Below are positions 27,344-36,691 of a stretch of DNA of 64,000 nt, piece by piece. The translations under genes and the position numbers were made by a program. Numbering within the stretch: the stretch's first letter is position 1; every line of letters starts with the position of its first letter. The notes under the pieces are model-generated. The model had not been told where the DNA came from. It saw only the letters and a list, made by a program, of their open reading frames with translations, and did not search any database. The stretch is from Paenibacillus plantiphilus (GTDB lineage: Bacteria; Bacillota; Bacilli; Paenibacillales; Paenibacillaceae), in NCBI RefSeq assembly GCF_927798095.1, contig NZ_CAKMMF010000031.1, forward strand, positions 1-64,000. Reading direction: 5' to 3'.

Positions 27344-28198
27344 ATGCAATCATCGCACTTGGAGACAAAGCAGCTGACGGTTTCATACGATGGTCAAACG
27401 ATTCTGGACAGCTTGAATTTGCAGCTTCCCAAGGGGCAGATTAGCGTTATGATCGGGCCGAACGGCTGCGGAAAGTCCACGCTGCTGCGCTCATTGGCGC
27501 GGCTGCTCAAGCCGCAGAAGGGGGCAGTTATTCTGGATGGGCGCGATATTGCCCGTATGTCAACCAAGCAGGTAGCCAAGACGCTGTCGATTCTGCCGCA
27601 AGGTCCGGTCACCCCGGAGGGGTTGACGGTGTTTCAACTGGTCAAGCAGGGGAGATATCCTTATCAAAGCTGGCTGAATCAGTGGTCCGAAGAAGATGAG
27701 CGGATGGTCAATGAAGCGCTCCAGGCCACCAAGATGACAGAGCTTGCTCATCGTGCTGTGGACTCCTTGTCAGGCGGGCAGCGTCAGCGCGCATGGATTG
27801 CCATGACATTGGCACAGGGCACGGAGACGATTCTGCTTGATGAGCCGACGACCTATCTGGACATAGCGCATGGGATTGATGTGCTGGACCTGCTGTTTGA
27901 GTTGAACGAGACAAAGCAGAGCACCATCATCATGGTGCTCCATGATTTGAATATGGCTTGCCGGTATGCGCATAATTTGATTGCCGTTCAGAATCAAACC
28001 ATTGCCGCGCAAGGCAGGCCGGAGGATATCATCACCAAAGAACTGGTCAGAAGCGTATTCGGCATGGAATGCGAGCTCATGGTGGACCCCTTCTTCGGCA
28101 CACCGTTATGTGTTCCGCAAGGCAGGGGGCGGCGTATAGTAGTCGATAGTTCCAAGTGCGTGAACGAATCCGAGCAGGATGCTTCTTTTGCGGTGTAA
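27344..28198 (+). CDS. FecE-type ATPase of siderophore uptake
   Basis: 284 residues from the ATG at 27344 with AAAGGAG upstream; the longer frame to 27257 overlaps the permease. Walker A GPNGCGKSTL, signature LSGGQRQRAW, Walker B TILLDEPTTYLD and switch His in VLHDLNMA are all present. It powers the FecCD permease pair. Last gene of the operon; tandem hairpins follow. Confidence 0.93.
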   Translation: MQSSHLETKQLTVSYDGQTILDSLNLQLPKGQISVMIGPNGCGKSTLLRSLARLLKPQKGAVILDGRDIARMSTKQVAKTLSILPQGPVTPEGLTVFQLVKQGRYPYQSWLNQWSEEDERMVNEALQATKMTELAHRAVDSLSGGQRQRAWIAMTLAQGTETILLDEPTTYLDIAHGIDVLDLLFELNETKQSTIIMVLHDLNMACRYAHNLIAVQNQTIAAQGRPEDIITKELVRSVFGMECELMVDPFFGTPLCVPQGRGRRIVVDSSKCVNESEQDASFAV

Positions 28199-28239
28199 GG
28201 ACAGTGTGAAACGGCGGGGTTACTTTGGACTACTATTGA

Positions 28240-28392
28240 GATGCAGAAAAAAGTTTCTTTTTCTGCATCTTAGTGAGCCCAAAAACAACTTCAGCAATAC
28301 GCCGCGGCGAATTGTGGTTATGCACAGCCACGGTTCGCCTCCACCATAAGAACACTGACCACATGAGGTGCGCATGAGGTCAGTGTTTTTTT
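28240..28392 (+). terminator. Three hairpins ending the uptake operon; rest of gap empty
   Basis: Hairpin 1: GATGCAGAAAAA with TTTTTCTGCATC (28240-28269). Hairpin 2: GGCGAATTGTGG with CCACGGTTCGCC (28306-28340). Hairpin 3: AACACTGACC with GGTCAGTGTT followed by seven T (28351-28392), the strongest terminator. From 28393 to 28729 I see no gene with a convincing start. Confidence 0.75.
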
Positions 28393-28729
28393 ATTCTATA
28401 TGGTGGTGGCGAGGGGGCGACCCAGCCCGAAGGAGAACATTGGGTTTCGTTCCGCGCACAGGTCTGCGGAGCAGAGCGAGCACGGCATCTGATCCTTCAT
28501 CTAAGAACGTCATCCGCGAATCCTTTGCTTTAGCAACTTTAATCATGAATGGGATACCCCTGAGCCGACTGAAAATCGCGACAAGAGCAATTCAAATCCC
28601 AATACTTGTAATATATTCTGATTAAAGTAACAGTCGCCGCTTTGCTAGGTCCGACATTTCAAATGAAACCTTCAACTGGGCCATTGCATAAGATGTTATG
28701 GCTGGCAAATGCAGAGAGGTGGATTCATT

Positions 28730-29485
28730 ATGGTTTATGCATATATTTGGGGAAGTCACTACATGATCAGAAACGGCACAGTCGTATTGGATGTGAAGTG
28801 GGGGGATGTAAACGGGGATGGAACGCCAGACCAAGTATATTTGACAGGTAATCCTACAGGAGACACGACCAGCTCCTTTGTCCAGAATATACAACTGGTC
28901 GTTGTGGATGGACGCAGCGGTGTAAGATACACGAGCCAATTGAAGGACAATGCAGGTTATAACGCTCGCCTCTTTTTAGGTGATTTTACGGGAGAACGCG
29001 TGGATAATATTCTTGTAAGTATCGACTCTGGCGGTAGCGGTGGATTTACTTACAATTACATCTTTTCCTTTATGAAGAACGTGTTTCGCGAGCTCTATAA
29101 CAATGAATGGTTCTACGAAACATACAGTGACGCCTCTGTTTTCTATGAGGACAACTACAAGGTTCGAATTGTGAATCGATCCTTGCAGAAGGAATACATT
29201 CTGGACATCAGCAAGCGCGACCCATCGTACTTGTCTGAATTGTATGATTCGAACGGGAAATTGAAAAAACCAGTTGAAGGCAGCGTCATGGGCGTAAGCG
29301 GGGCTTATCCGATCGACCTGCAAGGGGATCGTGTATATGAAATATGGCCTTTCCAACGTGTGATCGGTTTGTATAATGCAGATACGTTGGGGTATTTGCA
29401 AACCCCGTTAAGCTGGAACGCAAATACTTCTAAATTTATCCCTATGTATCAATGGGCTTCGGTTAACGGGAATGATACAAATTGA
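28730..29485 (+). CDS. VCBS/FG-GAP-like protein with calcium-loop motif
   Basis: 251 residues from the ATG at 28730, preceded by GAGAGGTGG; no signal peptide. The N-terminus has an EF-hand-like calcium loop in WGDVNGDGTPDQVYL and a second repeat LGDFTGERVDNILVSIDSGG, as in FG-GAP/VCBS propeller blades. The remainder includes a coat-like aromatic stretch. Cytoplasmic or spore-associated proteins of this kind occur in Bacillales; function unknown. It ends just before the displaced ssrA fragment, in a gene-poor stretch. Confidence 0.65.
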   Translation: MVYAYIWGSHYMIRNGTVVLDVKWGDVNGDGTPDQVYLTGNPTGDTTSSFVQNIQLVVVDGRSGVRYTSQLKDNAGYNARLFLGDFTGERVDNILVSIDSGGSGGFTYNYIFSFMKNVFRELYNNEWFYETYSDASVFYEDNYKVRIVNRSLQKEYILDISKRDPSYLSELYDSNGKLKKPVEGSVMGVSGAYPIDLQGDRVYEIWPFQRVIGLYNADTLGYLQTPLSWNANTSKFIPMYQWASVNGNDTN

Positions 29486-29504
29486 ACACTAAATTTGGAT
29501 GACA

Positions 29505-29612
29505 GTAGGGGTAAGGGTACTTGCTAAGGTGACATCAAAACCGTGACTACACCCGTAGATGCCTGTGTGGCGATGTCTTCGGACAGGGGTTCAAATCCCT
29601 TCGCCTCCACTA
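29505..29612 (+). ncRNA. ssrA: 3' fragment of tmRNA (ssrA) without its 5' part
   Basis: From about 29545 the sequence carries the tmRNA 3' hallmarks: GACTACACCCGTAGATGC, TGTGTGGCGATGTCTTCGGA, a T-arm with loop TTCAAAT closed by AGGGG/CCCTT, and the 3' acceptor strand CGCCTCCA followed by CTA where CCA is expected. The matching 5' acceptor strand, the tag-peptide frame and pseudoknots are absent: the preceding ~750 bases are the VCBS gene. This is a displaced 3' end as left by elements integrating in ssrA. The left limit of homology is uncertain. Confidence 0.75.
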
Positions 29613-29625
29613 AATTTATCTGAAG

Positions 29626-29652
29626 AAGCGCCGTGTCAGGTGCTTTTTTTTG
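29626..29652 (+). terminator. Terminator of the ssrA fragment
   Basis: AAGCGCC pairs with GGTGCTT around a six-base loop, followed by eight T. Its position 15 bases after the tmRNA end suggests it is the native ssrA terminator. Confidence 0.8.
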
Positions 29653-29925
29653 TTTTTCTCTATTCATCATTTTACATAACTCAAGGTATGGTGCCGCCAC
29701 GTACTATAACTTATTTCCACGCTGTTACTGTTTTCTCATACAGGAGAGTGTCGAGTTTCCTGATTCTTTCTCCAATATTTTTCATTTGAATTAAATAATC
29801 CACAATATACTGTTAATAGATATTTTATGGTATATTTAGTTGCAGTAGGTCTTAGTACATGGAATAATAGATATATATCCCTATATAGACCTCGGGGCAA
29901 GTTCAAATGTTCGATGACAACCTAA

Positions 29926-30129
29926 ATTACATACCATTACACGGAATTTTATAACATTCTCAATTCTACTAAATGTAATTTATTCGCATTTGGCTGGCAT
30001 TCTTTCTATAAAAACGGTAACAGCTGGGGCACTCTTTCTATTGGTCGGACTAATGTGACCGACTTCAGTGATAATGGAGCTACAGCAAAAGTAACAGAAG
30101 TAATCAAGGCTTACTTAAGTAGATCGTAG
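29926..30129 (+). pseudogene. C-terminal remnant of a truncated protein
   Basis: An open frame of 67 codons follows a TAA at 29923-29925 and has no ATG, GTG or TTG start with a binding site. It reads protein-like: ITYHYTEFYNIL, then NLFAFGWHSFYKNGNSWG, then GATAKVTEVIKAYLSRS. It ends 8 bases before the next gene. Probably the tail of a gene cut off by rearrangement. The region 29653-29925 before it is AT-rich and shows no gene. Confidence 0.45.
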
Positions 30130-30137
30130 GGGGTATT

Positions 30138-31337
30138 ATGTTGAATAACGTGTTAGCGCCAGTCCTAATTGCAATCCTATTAATTATCTCAGGATGCAGT
30201 AATAATGGTAGTTCGAACGCTCAAACAGGAGTCTATCCAGGTAAAGCCATAGAAGGTGTATCAGGCGTTGCCTGGGCACTTGAATCAGACTTTAATGGTG
30301 AATTGAGTGGTCCACTGGTTACTGAAGCTACAACGTACTTTAGTGACGATCAGACGTTATATGCGGTTGATACAAAGACAGGTGAACAGAAATGGACTCA
30401 TCAGACTAACGGCGGAATATTAAAGCCAGTATTAGTAGAAGGAATAGTCAGCTACATTGATAAGACGGGTATACATGCGCTGAGAGCACAATCAGGAGAG
30501 TTGGTTTGGGAACGAGAGCGCAACAAAGATACAATGATTGCAATGTCCGTGGGCTCGTTAAATCATATATTATTTCATGAAATTCTTGAAGACGGCCGCA
30601 CAACATTTAAGGCATTGAATATCGAAACAGGAAAGGAAAGCTGGAGCTTCGGAGAAAGAGTTCTTAGCACACCAATAGTTGTAGGTGATAAGCTTTATAT
30701 ACCTTCTATGGATCAGGTACATGTGCTCAATGAGAAGTCAGGAAAAGAAATCGATATTATAGAAATGAAAATGCAGGCATTAAGTATCGCTGTTCGTGAT
30801 AACCTCATGATAGCGGAGTACAACGACTTTAATAGAAGTATCCATGCATTTGATCTAAAGAGCCACGATCATAAATGGGAATATGTGCTTGAAGAAATAG
30901 AGGGAATGGGACCGAGGGCTAATATGATCTTGTTAGATGACAAGGTGCTTCTAACTTATGTAAGAAGTGGCGAGGTTGTCATGCTGGATGGAAAGACTGG
31001 CAAAGAATTATGGAAGAAGGTATTGGGGACGCCATGGTTCGCGCACATTTATGGTGGAACATTCAATGACCCTATCGTTGCCGAAGACACACTCTATATT
31101 AGTGTATGGGAAGGACAGAATGAACAGCGCAAAGCATATGCAGGGTACTCCACTCTATTTGCTCTAGATGTAAATACAGGTAACGAGCAATGGCGATATC
31201 AAGAGGATGACTTTATCAATTATTCACCCTCCTTAATAGATAATGGCATGGTGATTGTGACGAATAATGGAATAAAGGCATACAAAGGTGGTAGCAATGT
31301 CGAAAAAAGTGACCCAGCACCATCTAATGAAGATTGA
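30138..31337 (+). CDS. PQQ-type beta-propeller lipoprotein
   Basis: A 399-residue lipoprotein with lipobox IISGCS (Cys about 20). Repeated blades carry the PQQ/BamB-like pattern: LYAVDTKTGEQKWTHQTNGG, LRAQSGELVWERER, LNIETGKESWSF, LDGKTGKELWKKVLG and LDVNTGNEQWRYQ. Such propellers are scaffold or binding modules; no catalytic residue is evident. GGGGG lies before the ATG. Its codon use is AT-richer than the iron genes on either side, fitting an acquired segment. Confidence 0.8.
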   Translation: MLNNVLAPVLIAILLIISGCSNNGSSNAQTGVYPGKAIEGVSGVAWALESDFNGELSGPLVTEATTYFSDDQTLYAVDTKTGEQKWTHQTNGGILKPVLVEGIVSYIDKTGIHALRAQSGELVWERERNKDTMIAMSVGSLNHILFHEILEDGRTTFKALNIETGKESWSFGERVLSTPIVVGDKLYIPSMDQVHVLNEKSGKEIDIIEMKMQALSIAVRDNLMIAEYNDFNRSIHAFDLKSHDHKWEYVLEEIEGMGPRANMILLDDKVLLTYVRSGEVVMLDGKTGKELWKKVLGTPWFAHIYGGTFNDPIVAEDTLYISVWEGQNEQRKAYAGYSTLFALDVNTGNEQWRYQEDDFINYSPSLIDNGMVIVTNNGIKAYKGGSNVEKSDPAPSNED

Positions 31338-31631
31338 GAGAAATGGAGCTATACATGGGTTACAGCGAGCAACGATGCGGAGGCCCTATTGAGCTTCGTC
31401 TACAGCAGCTCAATAAGCAGCGACAGTCTACAACATTTAATTATGTTCAGGCTGCCGCTGCTTATTTAAACATGTCGCGAAATCGGCTTACAGCCGCAGC
31501 GAGATCAGCGAGGGCTGACCGAAGAGACGGCTTTTCCAAGTGCTGGAGCTGACTGCTCAAGGAGAACCTTATCAGCGTCAACAGCTTTCTTGCTTCGACC
31601 CCGCAGAATAAAACAAACTTCCTATTGCGAT

Positions 31632-31689
31632 GATAATGAGAATCATTTACAATCATACAGGTAGTATTATGATAATGATTCTCATTTTC
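31632..31689 (+). promoter_or_regulatory. Fur-controlled promoter of the siderophore biosynthesis operon
   Basis: Two Fur boxes: GATAATGAGAATCATTTAC (31632-31650) and GATAATGATTCTCATTTTC (31671-31689, 17 of 19 matches to consensus). A TTTACA (31646-31651) and TATGAT (31668-31673) with a 16-base spacer lie between and over them, so Fur would cover both promoter elements. The rest of 31338-31705 holds no gene I can support. Confidence 0.8.
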
Positions 31690-31705
31690 GAGGGAGGAAT
31701 ATAAT

Positions 31706-33073
31706 GTGATTCCAAGTAATTCGCATTATTTGGAAAGCCAGAAGCGCCGTGAATCCAATGCCAGAACATACCCGAGGAAAATCCCGATTGCTATTCGTGA
31801 GGCGTCAGGGATCAGGGTGAAGGACGCTGACGGCAAAATGTACTATGATTGCCTGGCTGGCGCGGGCACACTCGCTTTGGGGCATAACCATCCCGTTGTC
31901 GTGCAGGCCATACGTGATGTTCTGGAGAGCGGTCTTCCGCTTCATACATTGGATCTGACTACGCCTGTGAAGGAGGCGTTTGTCGATGAGCTGTTCCGTC
32001 TGCTTCCGCCATCGTTTGCCTCCCGGGCTCGCATTCAATTCTGCGGTCCATCGGGAGCCGATGGCGTCGAGGCTGCAGTCAAGCTTGTGAAGACAGCGAC
32101 AGGGCGGAGATCGATGCTCTCTTATCAGGGCGGATATCATGGAATGACGCATGGAGCGCTTGGATTGACGGGCAATTTGCAGCCTAAGAGAGATATAGCA
32201 GGACTGATGCCGGATGTTCATTTTCTGCCGTATCCTTATTCCTACCGATGCCCCTTTGAGCTTGGCGGGGAGCAGGGCTGGCGTGTTGGAAGCAAATTCA
32301 TCGAACGAACGCTGAATGATCCTGAGAGCGGCATTGCTTCCCCAGCCGGAATGATTGTTGAAGCTGTGCAGGGAGAAGGCGGCGTTATCCCCGCTCCTGA
32401 TGAATGGCTGCGCGAGGTTCGCCGTATTACGAAGGAGAGCGGTATTCCGCTTATTATGGACGAGGTGCAAACGGGTTTCGGACGTACAGGCGCTATGTTT
32501 GCATTCCAGCATTCAGGAATCGTACCCGATGTTCTGGTGCTGTCGAAAGCAATCGGGGGCAGTCTTCCGCTCTCGGTAGTTGTGTACAGCGAGGAGTTGG
32601 ATGTATGGGGGCCAGGGGCGCATGCCGGAACTTTTCGCGGGAATCAATTGGCTATGGCGGCTGGCCTGGCTACGATGGCTTTTATCCGTGAGAACCGGAT
32701 TGACGAGCATGCAACCACTATTGGCGGCAGGCTGCAGGAGAGGCTGTGCCAGATACAGGAACAGTCCTCGTGTATTGGAGAGGTCAGAGGCCGCGGGCTG
32801 ATGATTGGTGTTGAGATTGTTGATAAGCGCGGGGGTGCGGATGTGCTGGGCAGCTATCCGGCTATGCCGGAGATGGCCAGAGCGATCCAGCAGGCTTGTC
32901 TGGAACGGGGACTCATTATTGAGCTCGGAGGCCGTCATGGCAGTGTGGTGAGATTCCTGCCTCCGCTTATTGTGACAGAGGAGCAAATAGAGGAGATAGC
33001 GGCGATCTTCCATGATGCAGTTGGTGCGGCAGAACGGGTCCTGCTGGGCGTTCTTCAGGAGGCGCGGATATGA
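31706..33073 (+). CDS. dat: L-2,4-diaminobutyrate:2-oxoglutarate aminotransferase (RhbA-like)
   Basis: A 455-residue class-III PLP aminotransferase making L-2,4-diaminobutyrate from aspartate semialdehyde and glutamate. The PLP lysine is K281 in LVLSKAIGGSLP; the cofactor region IPLIMDEVQTGFGRTG and the start YPRKIPIAIREASGIRVKDADG identify the diaminobutyrate subfamily. It starts at GTG with GGGAGG 7 bases upstream. The next gene starts inside its stop (ATGA). First step toward the 1,3-diaminopropane arm. Confidence 0.92.
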   Translation: MIPSNSHYLESQKRRESNARTYPRKIPIAIREASGIRVKDADGKMYYDCLAGAGTLALGHNHPVVVQAIRDVLESGLPLHTLDLTTPVKEAFVDELFRLLPPSFASRARIQFCGPSGADGVEAAVKLVKTATGRRSMLSYQGGYHGMTHGALGLTGNLQPKRDIAGLMPDVHFLPYPYSYRCPFELGGEQGWRVGSKFIERTLNDPESGIASPAGMIVEAVQGEGGVIPAPDEWLREVRRITKESGIPLIMDEVQTGFGRTGAMFAFQHSGIVPDVLVLSKAIGGSLPLSVVVYSEELDVWGPGAHAGTFRGNQLAMAAGLATMAFIRENRIDEHATTIGGRLQERLCQIQEQSSCIGEVRGRGLMIGVEIVDKRGGADVLGSYPAMPEMARAIQQACLERGLIIELGGRHGSVVRFLPPLIVTEEQIEEIAAIFHDAVGAAERVLLGVLQEARI

Positions 33074-34779
33074 GCAGCCCCAAGACATATGTGCTGCAGC
33101 CCGAGGACGCGACAGCCGATGACACGCAACGCGCAGAGCGGAATGTCGGGGGCTCACAATCAGCAGAGGCGACAGCCGGTGATCCGCAAACTGCGAGGGA
33201 GAATACCGGAAGCCGGAGTTCTGCGGAGTCCCCCGCCGGGACGCGCAAATCGGAGCGATTTGCGGGTATGTTCCTGACGGAGTCGCCGCAGAGCCAAGAG
33301 GTTTACCGTGAGATGATGGACCTCGTGTCTGATGTGCTGCTGCGGGAATTCTCATCTGCAAGCAAGCCATACAGCGGGGCGGAGCCGAATCAAATTGCGG
33401 CAGCGCTTGGCAGGCAGCCAGTTTGCCCGGAAAAGCCCGACACGGACATGAAGACGCTGCTGGAGCGCGTCGGTGCAGAGGTGCTGCGGCATTCTGCGGT
33501 CGTTACGCATCCGGCATGCATCGCGCATCTCCATTGTCCGCCTCTCATGATGTCGATAGCGGCGGAGGCCTGGATTGGCGCAACGAATCAATCGATGGAT
33601 TCATGGGATCAGAGCATGTCCGGAACGCTGCTGGAAGAAAGAGTTATTGAATGGCTGTTGCGCCTGTACAAATATGGCTCTTCAGCGGATGGCGTGTTTA
33701 CCAGTGGAGGGACACAATCCAACTTTATGGGGATGCTGCTGGCGCGCAATGAATATGCCCGGATCAAATGGGGCTGGAATATCCAGAAGCGAGGCCTGCC
33801 CGTGGCTGCTTGCCGTATGAGGGTGCTTTGCTCAGAGGCGGCGCATTTTACTGTGAAACAGTCTGCTGCACTGCTGGGGCTTGGCGAGCAAGCGGTTGTA
33901 ACTGTCGAGACGGACCATAATCACCGGATTCGTCCAGAGGCGCTGGAGCGCCGGGTAAGGGAGCTTGTTGATGGCGGTCTGCTGCCCTTTGCCATTGTGG
34001 CAACTGCGGGAACAACCGACTTTGGCAGCATTGATCCTTTGCCGGAGCTGGCTGCTATTGCGAAGCAATATGGAATTTGGCTGCATGCGGATGCGGCTTA
34101 TGGCGGGACGCTTGCGATGAGTGAACGCTATAACGGCCTTCTGCGAGGGCTTGAACAGGCGGACTCCATTACGGTTGATTTCCACAAGGGGTTCTATCAA
34201 TCCATCAGCTGCGGCGCTTTTCTGTTGAAGGACAAGTCGCGGTTTGGAACGATTCGGCTAAATGCGGATTACTTGAATCCGCAGGATGATGAAGAGGATG
34301 GCGTTCCGAATTTGGTGGTCAAATCCATTGCAACAACCCGCCGCTTCGATGCATTGAAGCTGTACTTGTCGCTGCAGCATTATGGAAGGCAGTCGTTCGG
34401 GGAGATGGTGGACCATACGATGGAAACTGCGCTTGCAACGGCGCGGCTCATCCGCGAGGAGCAGCAGCTGGAGCTGATCGCGGAGCCTGCGCTTAGCACG
34501 GTTGTGTTTCGTTACGCTCCAGCATGGTGTCCGGAAGGCACAGAGCCGGGCGAATGGTCAGATGAGCTTAATAATGCCATCCGGTCGCGTCTCTTGAGAG
34601 AGGGCTGGGCGGTGCTGGCCAGAACGATGGTGAACGGGCGGCGATGCTTGAAGCTGACCCTGTTGAATCCACGGACGGAGGTCAAGCATACGGCAATTAT
34701 TTTGCGCAAGGTGGTTGAGACGGGAGAGGCATTGGCAAGGGAGCTTGCCGTATCACTAGATTCAAGGGGGAGAGTATAG
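33070..34779 (+). CDS. ddc: L-2,4-diaminobutyrate decarboxylase (RhbB-like)
   Basis: A 569-residue group II PLP decarboxylase forming 1,3-diaminopropane. PLP lysine K373 in VDFHKGFYQSISCGAF; signatures GVFTSGGTQSNFMGMLLAR, ATAGTTDFGSIDPL and HADAAYGG are complete. Residues about 10-65 are a low-complexity tail of imperfect repeats (SAEATAGDPQTAREN and similar) not needed for the fold. Coupled to the aminotransferase by a 4-base overlap; the next gene starts 1 base after its stop. Confidence 0.92.
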   Translation: MSSPKTYVLQPEDATADDTQRAERNVGGSQSAEATAGDPQTARENTGSRSSAESPAGTRKSERFAGMFLTESPQSQEVYREMMDLVSDVLLREFSSASKPYSGAEPNQIAAALGRQPVCPEKPDTDMKTLLERVGAEVLRHSAVVTHPACIAHLHCPPLMMSIAAEAWIGATNQSMDSWDQSMSGTLLEERVIEWLLRLYKYGSSADGVFTSGGTQSNFMGMLLARNEYARIKWGWNIQKRGLPVAACRMRVLCSEAAHFTVKQSAALLGLGEQAVVTVETDHNHRIRPEALERRVRELVDGGLLPFAIVATAGTTDFGSIDPLPELAAIAKQYGIWLHADAAYGGTLAMSERYNGLLRGLEQADSITVDFHKGFYQSISCGAFLLKDKSRFGTIRLNADYLNPQDDEEDGVPNLVVKSIATTRRFDALKLYLSLQHYGRQSFGEMVDHTMETALATARLIREEQQLELIAEPALSTVVFRYAPAWCPEGTEPGEWSDELNNAIRSRLLREGWAVLARTMVNGRRCLKLTLLNPRTEVKHTAIILRKVVETGEALARELAVSLDSRGRV

Positions 34780-34780
34780 G

Positions 34781-36691
34781 ATGTTCAATGAAAACAGCCG
34801 CGCTGCCAAGAGGATTGCCGATCAGGCTGCGATGCAAAATATGCTGAACTGCTATTTGAGAGAAACGGGGGATGGATTGATATACGCTGCCGGAGAGCTG
34901 CCGGCGGAAGACTCGCTGCGGCCTGAGTACCGCTTCCTGGCGGGATTGAAAGGCGGGGCCGCAGCTGTTGCGGCTGGCGCCGCAGGTACATTGGTATGCC
35001 GCCTCGCAAAGCAAAATGTAACCCTGCTGGCAGGAGTGGACTATTATTCTCCCACCGGCCGACACAGGTTTGACTTTCCGATTTATTATTTGCCGGGAAC
35101 GGGCGATGGCGCAGACGCCGACAGCGCGACCGAAGCTGATTATGTCACACTTATTGCGCTGCTGGGAAAAGAGCTGTCGCTGTCTGCCAATGAGGGCGCA
35201 AGCACGGATGAATTAATGCTGCGGGCCATTCAGAGCTGCCGCAATGTGGAGAGCTTCGTGCAGGCACGGCTGGAGGCGGAACAGCAGATGAAGTCGAAGC
35301 AGCAGTCTCAGCCGATGGACTTCATTGCTGCAGAGCAGTCGCTCCTGTATGGGCATCTGCTCCATCCTACACCGAAGAGCCGCCAAGGGATACCGGAGGA
35401 GCAGAATGCGATTTATTCACCCGAGCTGCAAGGAGCGTTCCCGCTTCATTACTTCCGTGCACATCGCTCCATCGTGCTTGAGGATTCCGCGCTGGGGCTG
35501 TCCGCTACGGAGCTGATCAAGCGCGATCTGCGCGGGGATTCATCCGTAAGCGCGGAGTGGCTGGAGCAATTTGCGTCAGCGGAGGATTGGTCGCTCGTTC
35601 CGGTGCACCCGCTGCAAGCGGAGCAGCTGCGCAAGCAGCAGCCTGTGCAGGATGCGATCGCGCATGGACTATTGCAGGATCTGGGCGCAATCGGCCGCTC
35701 CTTCATGGCAACCTCTTCATTGCGGACGATCTATCATCCCGATGCACAGTTCATGTACAAATGCTCCATCCCTGTGAAGGTCACGAATTCGCTGCGCGTG
35801 AACAAGTATAAAGAGCTGGAGCGCGGGGTGGAGGTCCATCGTCTGATGGGCACTGAGATTGGCGGGATCTGCAATCGGTTCGCAGGCTTCGATATTGTTG
35901 CGGACCCTGCATTCATAACGCTCCGCTTTGAGGGGCAGGAGGATGAGGAGTCTGGCTTCGAGCTTGTATTGCGCGATAATCCGTTTCGTGGAGAATTGGC
36001 GGAGGGCGCTGTTATGGTCGCTGCTCTTGTGCAGGACCCGCTGCCTGGAGGAGAAACGCTGCTTGCGCATTCGATTCGCGCTATTGCCAAGCGGGAAGGC
36101 CGGAGCGAGGCAGAGGTCAGCCTGGACTGGTTCAACCGCTATCTGAAGCTGTCATTGGAGCCTATGGTGTGGCTGTACCAGCAATGGGGCATTGCACTGG
36201 AGGCGCATCAGCAGAACAGCGTTGTGAGGCTGAAGGACGGTTATCCGGTCCATTATTATTTTAGAGATAATCAGGGGTACTATTTCTGCAAATCGACAGA
36301 GCAGACGCTGGAGAAGCTGCTTCCCGGCATCGGGTCCAAAAGTCTGACTGTCTGCGAGGATGCGGTTGCTGACGAACGCTTCCGTTATTATATGGTGCTG
36401 AATCATATGTTCGGTCTGATTAATGGCTTCGGCTACGCCGGACTTGCAAGCGAGAGCTTGCTGCTCGCTAAGCTGAGGGAAGCACTGGAAGCGTTCGTGC
36501 CGATGAACCGCGAGCCGTCTATCTTCCTGAAAAGTTTGCTGGAATGGGATCATCTCCCGTGCAAAGCAAATCTGCTGACTCGACTCTACGATATGGATGA
36601 GCTGGTAGGCTCGCTTGAAGCGCAATCCGTCTATGTGAGCATACCGAACCCGCTCGTGAAGGAGGTGCCGCAGCTTGCAGGCCGCTTCTAA
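34781..36691 (+). CDS. IucA/IucC (NIS) siderophore synthetase 1
   Basis: A 636-residue NRPS-independent synthetase, which adenylates a carboxylate of citrate (or a citrate monoamide) and couples an amine or hydroxamate. Family blocks: VPVHPLQAEQLR, GRSFMATSSLRTIYHPDAQ, YKCSIPVKVTNSLRVNKYKE, GIALEAHQQNSVVRL and the ferric-transporter-like C-terminal part. Its place between the decarboxylase and the acetyltransferase is that of rhbC in the rhizobactin 1021 operon. Whether it is type A or type C cannot be settled by eye. Confidence 0.9.
   Translation: MFNENSRAAKRIADQAAMQNMLNCYLRETGDGLIYAAGELPAEDSLRPEYRFLAGLKGGAAAVAAGAAGTLVCRLAKQNVTLLAGVDYYSPTGRHRFDFPIYYLPGTGDGADADSATEADYVTLIALLGKELSLSANEGASTDELMLRAIQSCRNVESFVQARLEAEQQMKSKQQSQPMDFIAAEQSLLYGHLLHPTPKSRQGIPEEQNAIYSPELQGAFPLHYFRAHRSIVLEDSALGLSATELIKRDLRGDSSVSAEWLEQFASAEDWSLVPVHPLQAEQLRKQQPVQDAIAHGLLQDLGAIGRSFMATSSLRTIYHPDAQFMYKCSIPVKVTNSLRVNKYKELERGVEVHRLMGTEIGGICNRFAGFDIVADPAFITLRFEGQEDEESGFELVLRDNPFRGELAEGAVMVAALVQDPLPGGETLLAHSIRAIAKREGRSEAEVSLDWFNRYLKLSLEPMVWLYQQWGIALEAHQQNSVVRLKDGYPVHYYFRDNQGYYFCKSTEQTLEKLLPGIGSKSLTVCEDAVADERFRYYMVLNHMFGLINGFGYAGLASESLLLAKLREALEAFVPMNREPSIFLKSLLEWDHLPCKANLLTRLYDMDELVGSLEAQSVYVSIPNPLVKEVPQLAGRF

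Noticed and set aside
28391-28546. Minus-strand frame of 51 codons (MIKVAKAKDSRMTFLDEG...)
   Set aside because: It has only a weak AGGGG upstream and its stop overlaps a terminator stem; it reads partly protein-like but I cannot support it as a gene.
29576-29610. Possible tRNA from the T-arm and acceptor strand
   Set aside because: There is no anticodon or D arm upstream; the preceding bases match the tmRNA 3' domain instead.
29559-29789. Open frame across the tmRNA fragment
   Set aside because: It runs through the RNA structure and its terminator; no start signal.
31334-31552. 72-codon frame after the propeller lipoprotein
   Set aside because: It has no clear binding site, no recognisable domain and a composition typical of non-coding DNA.
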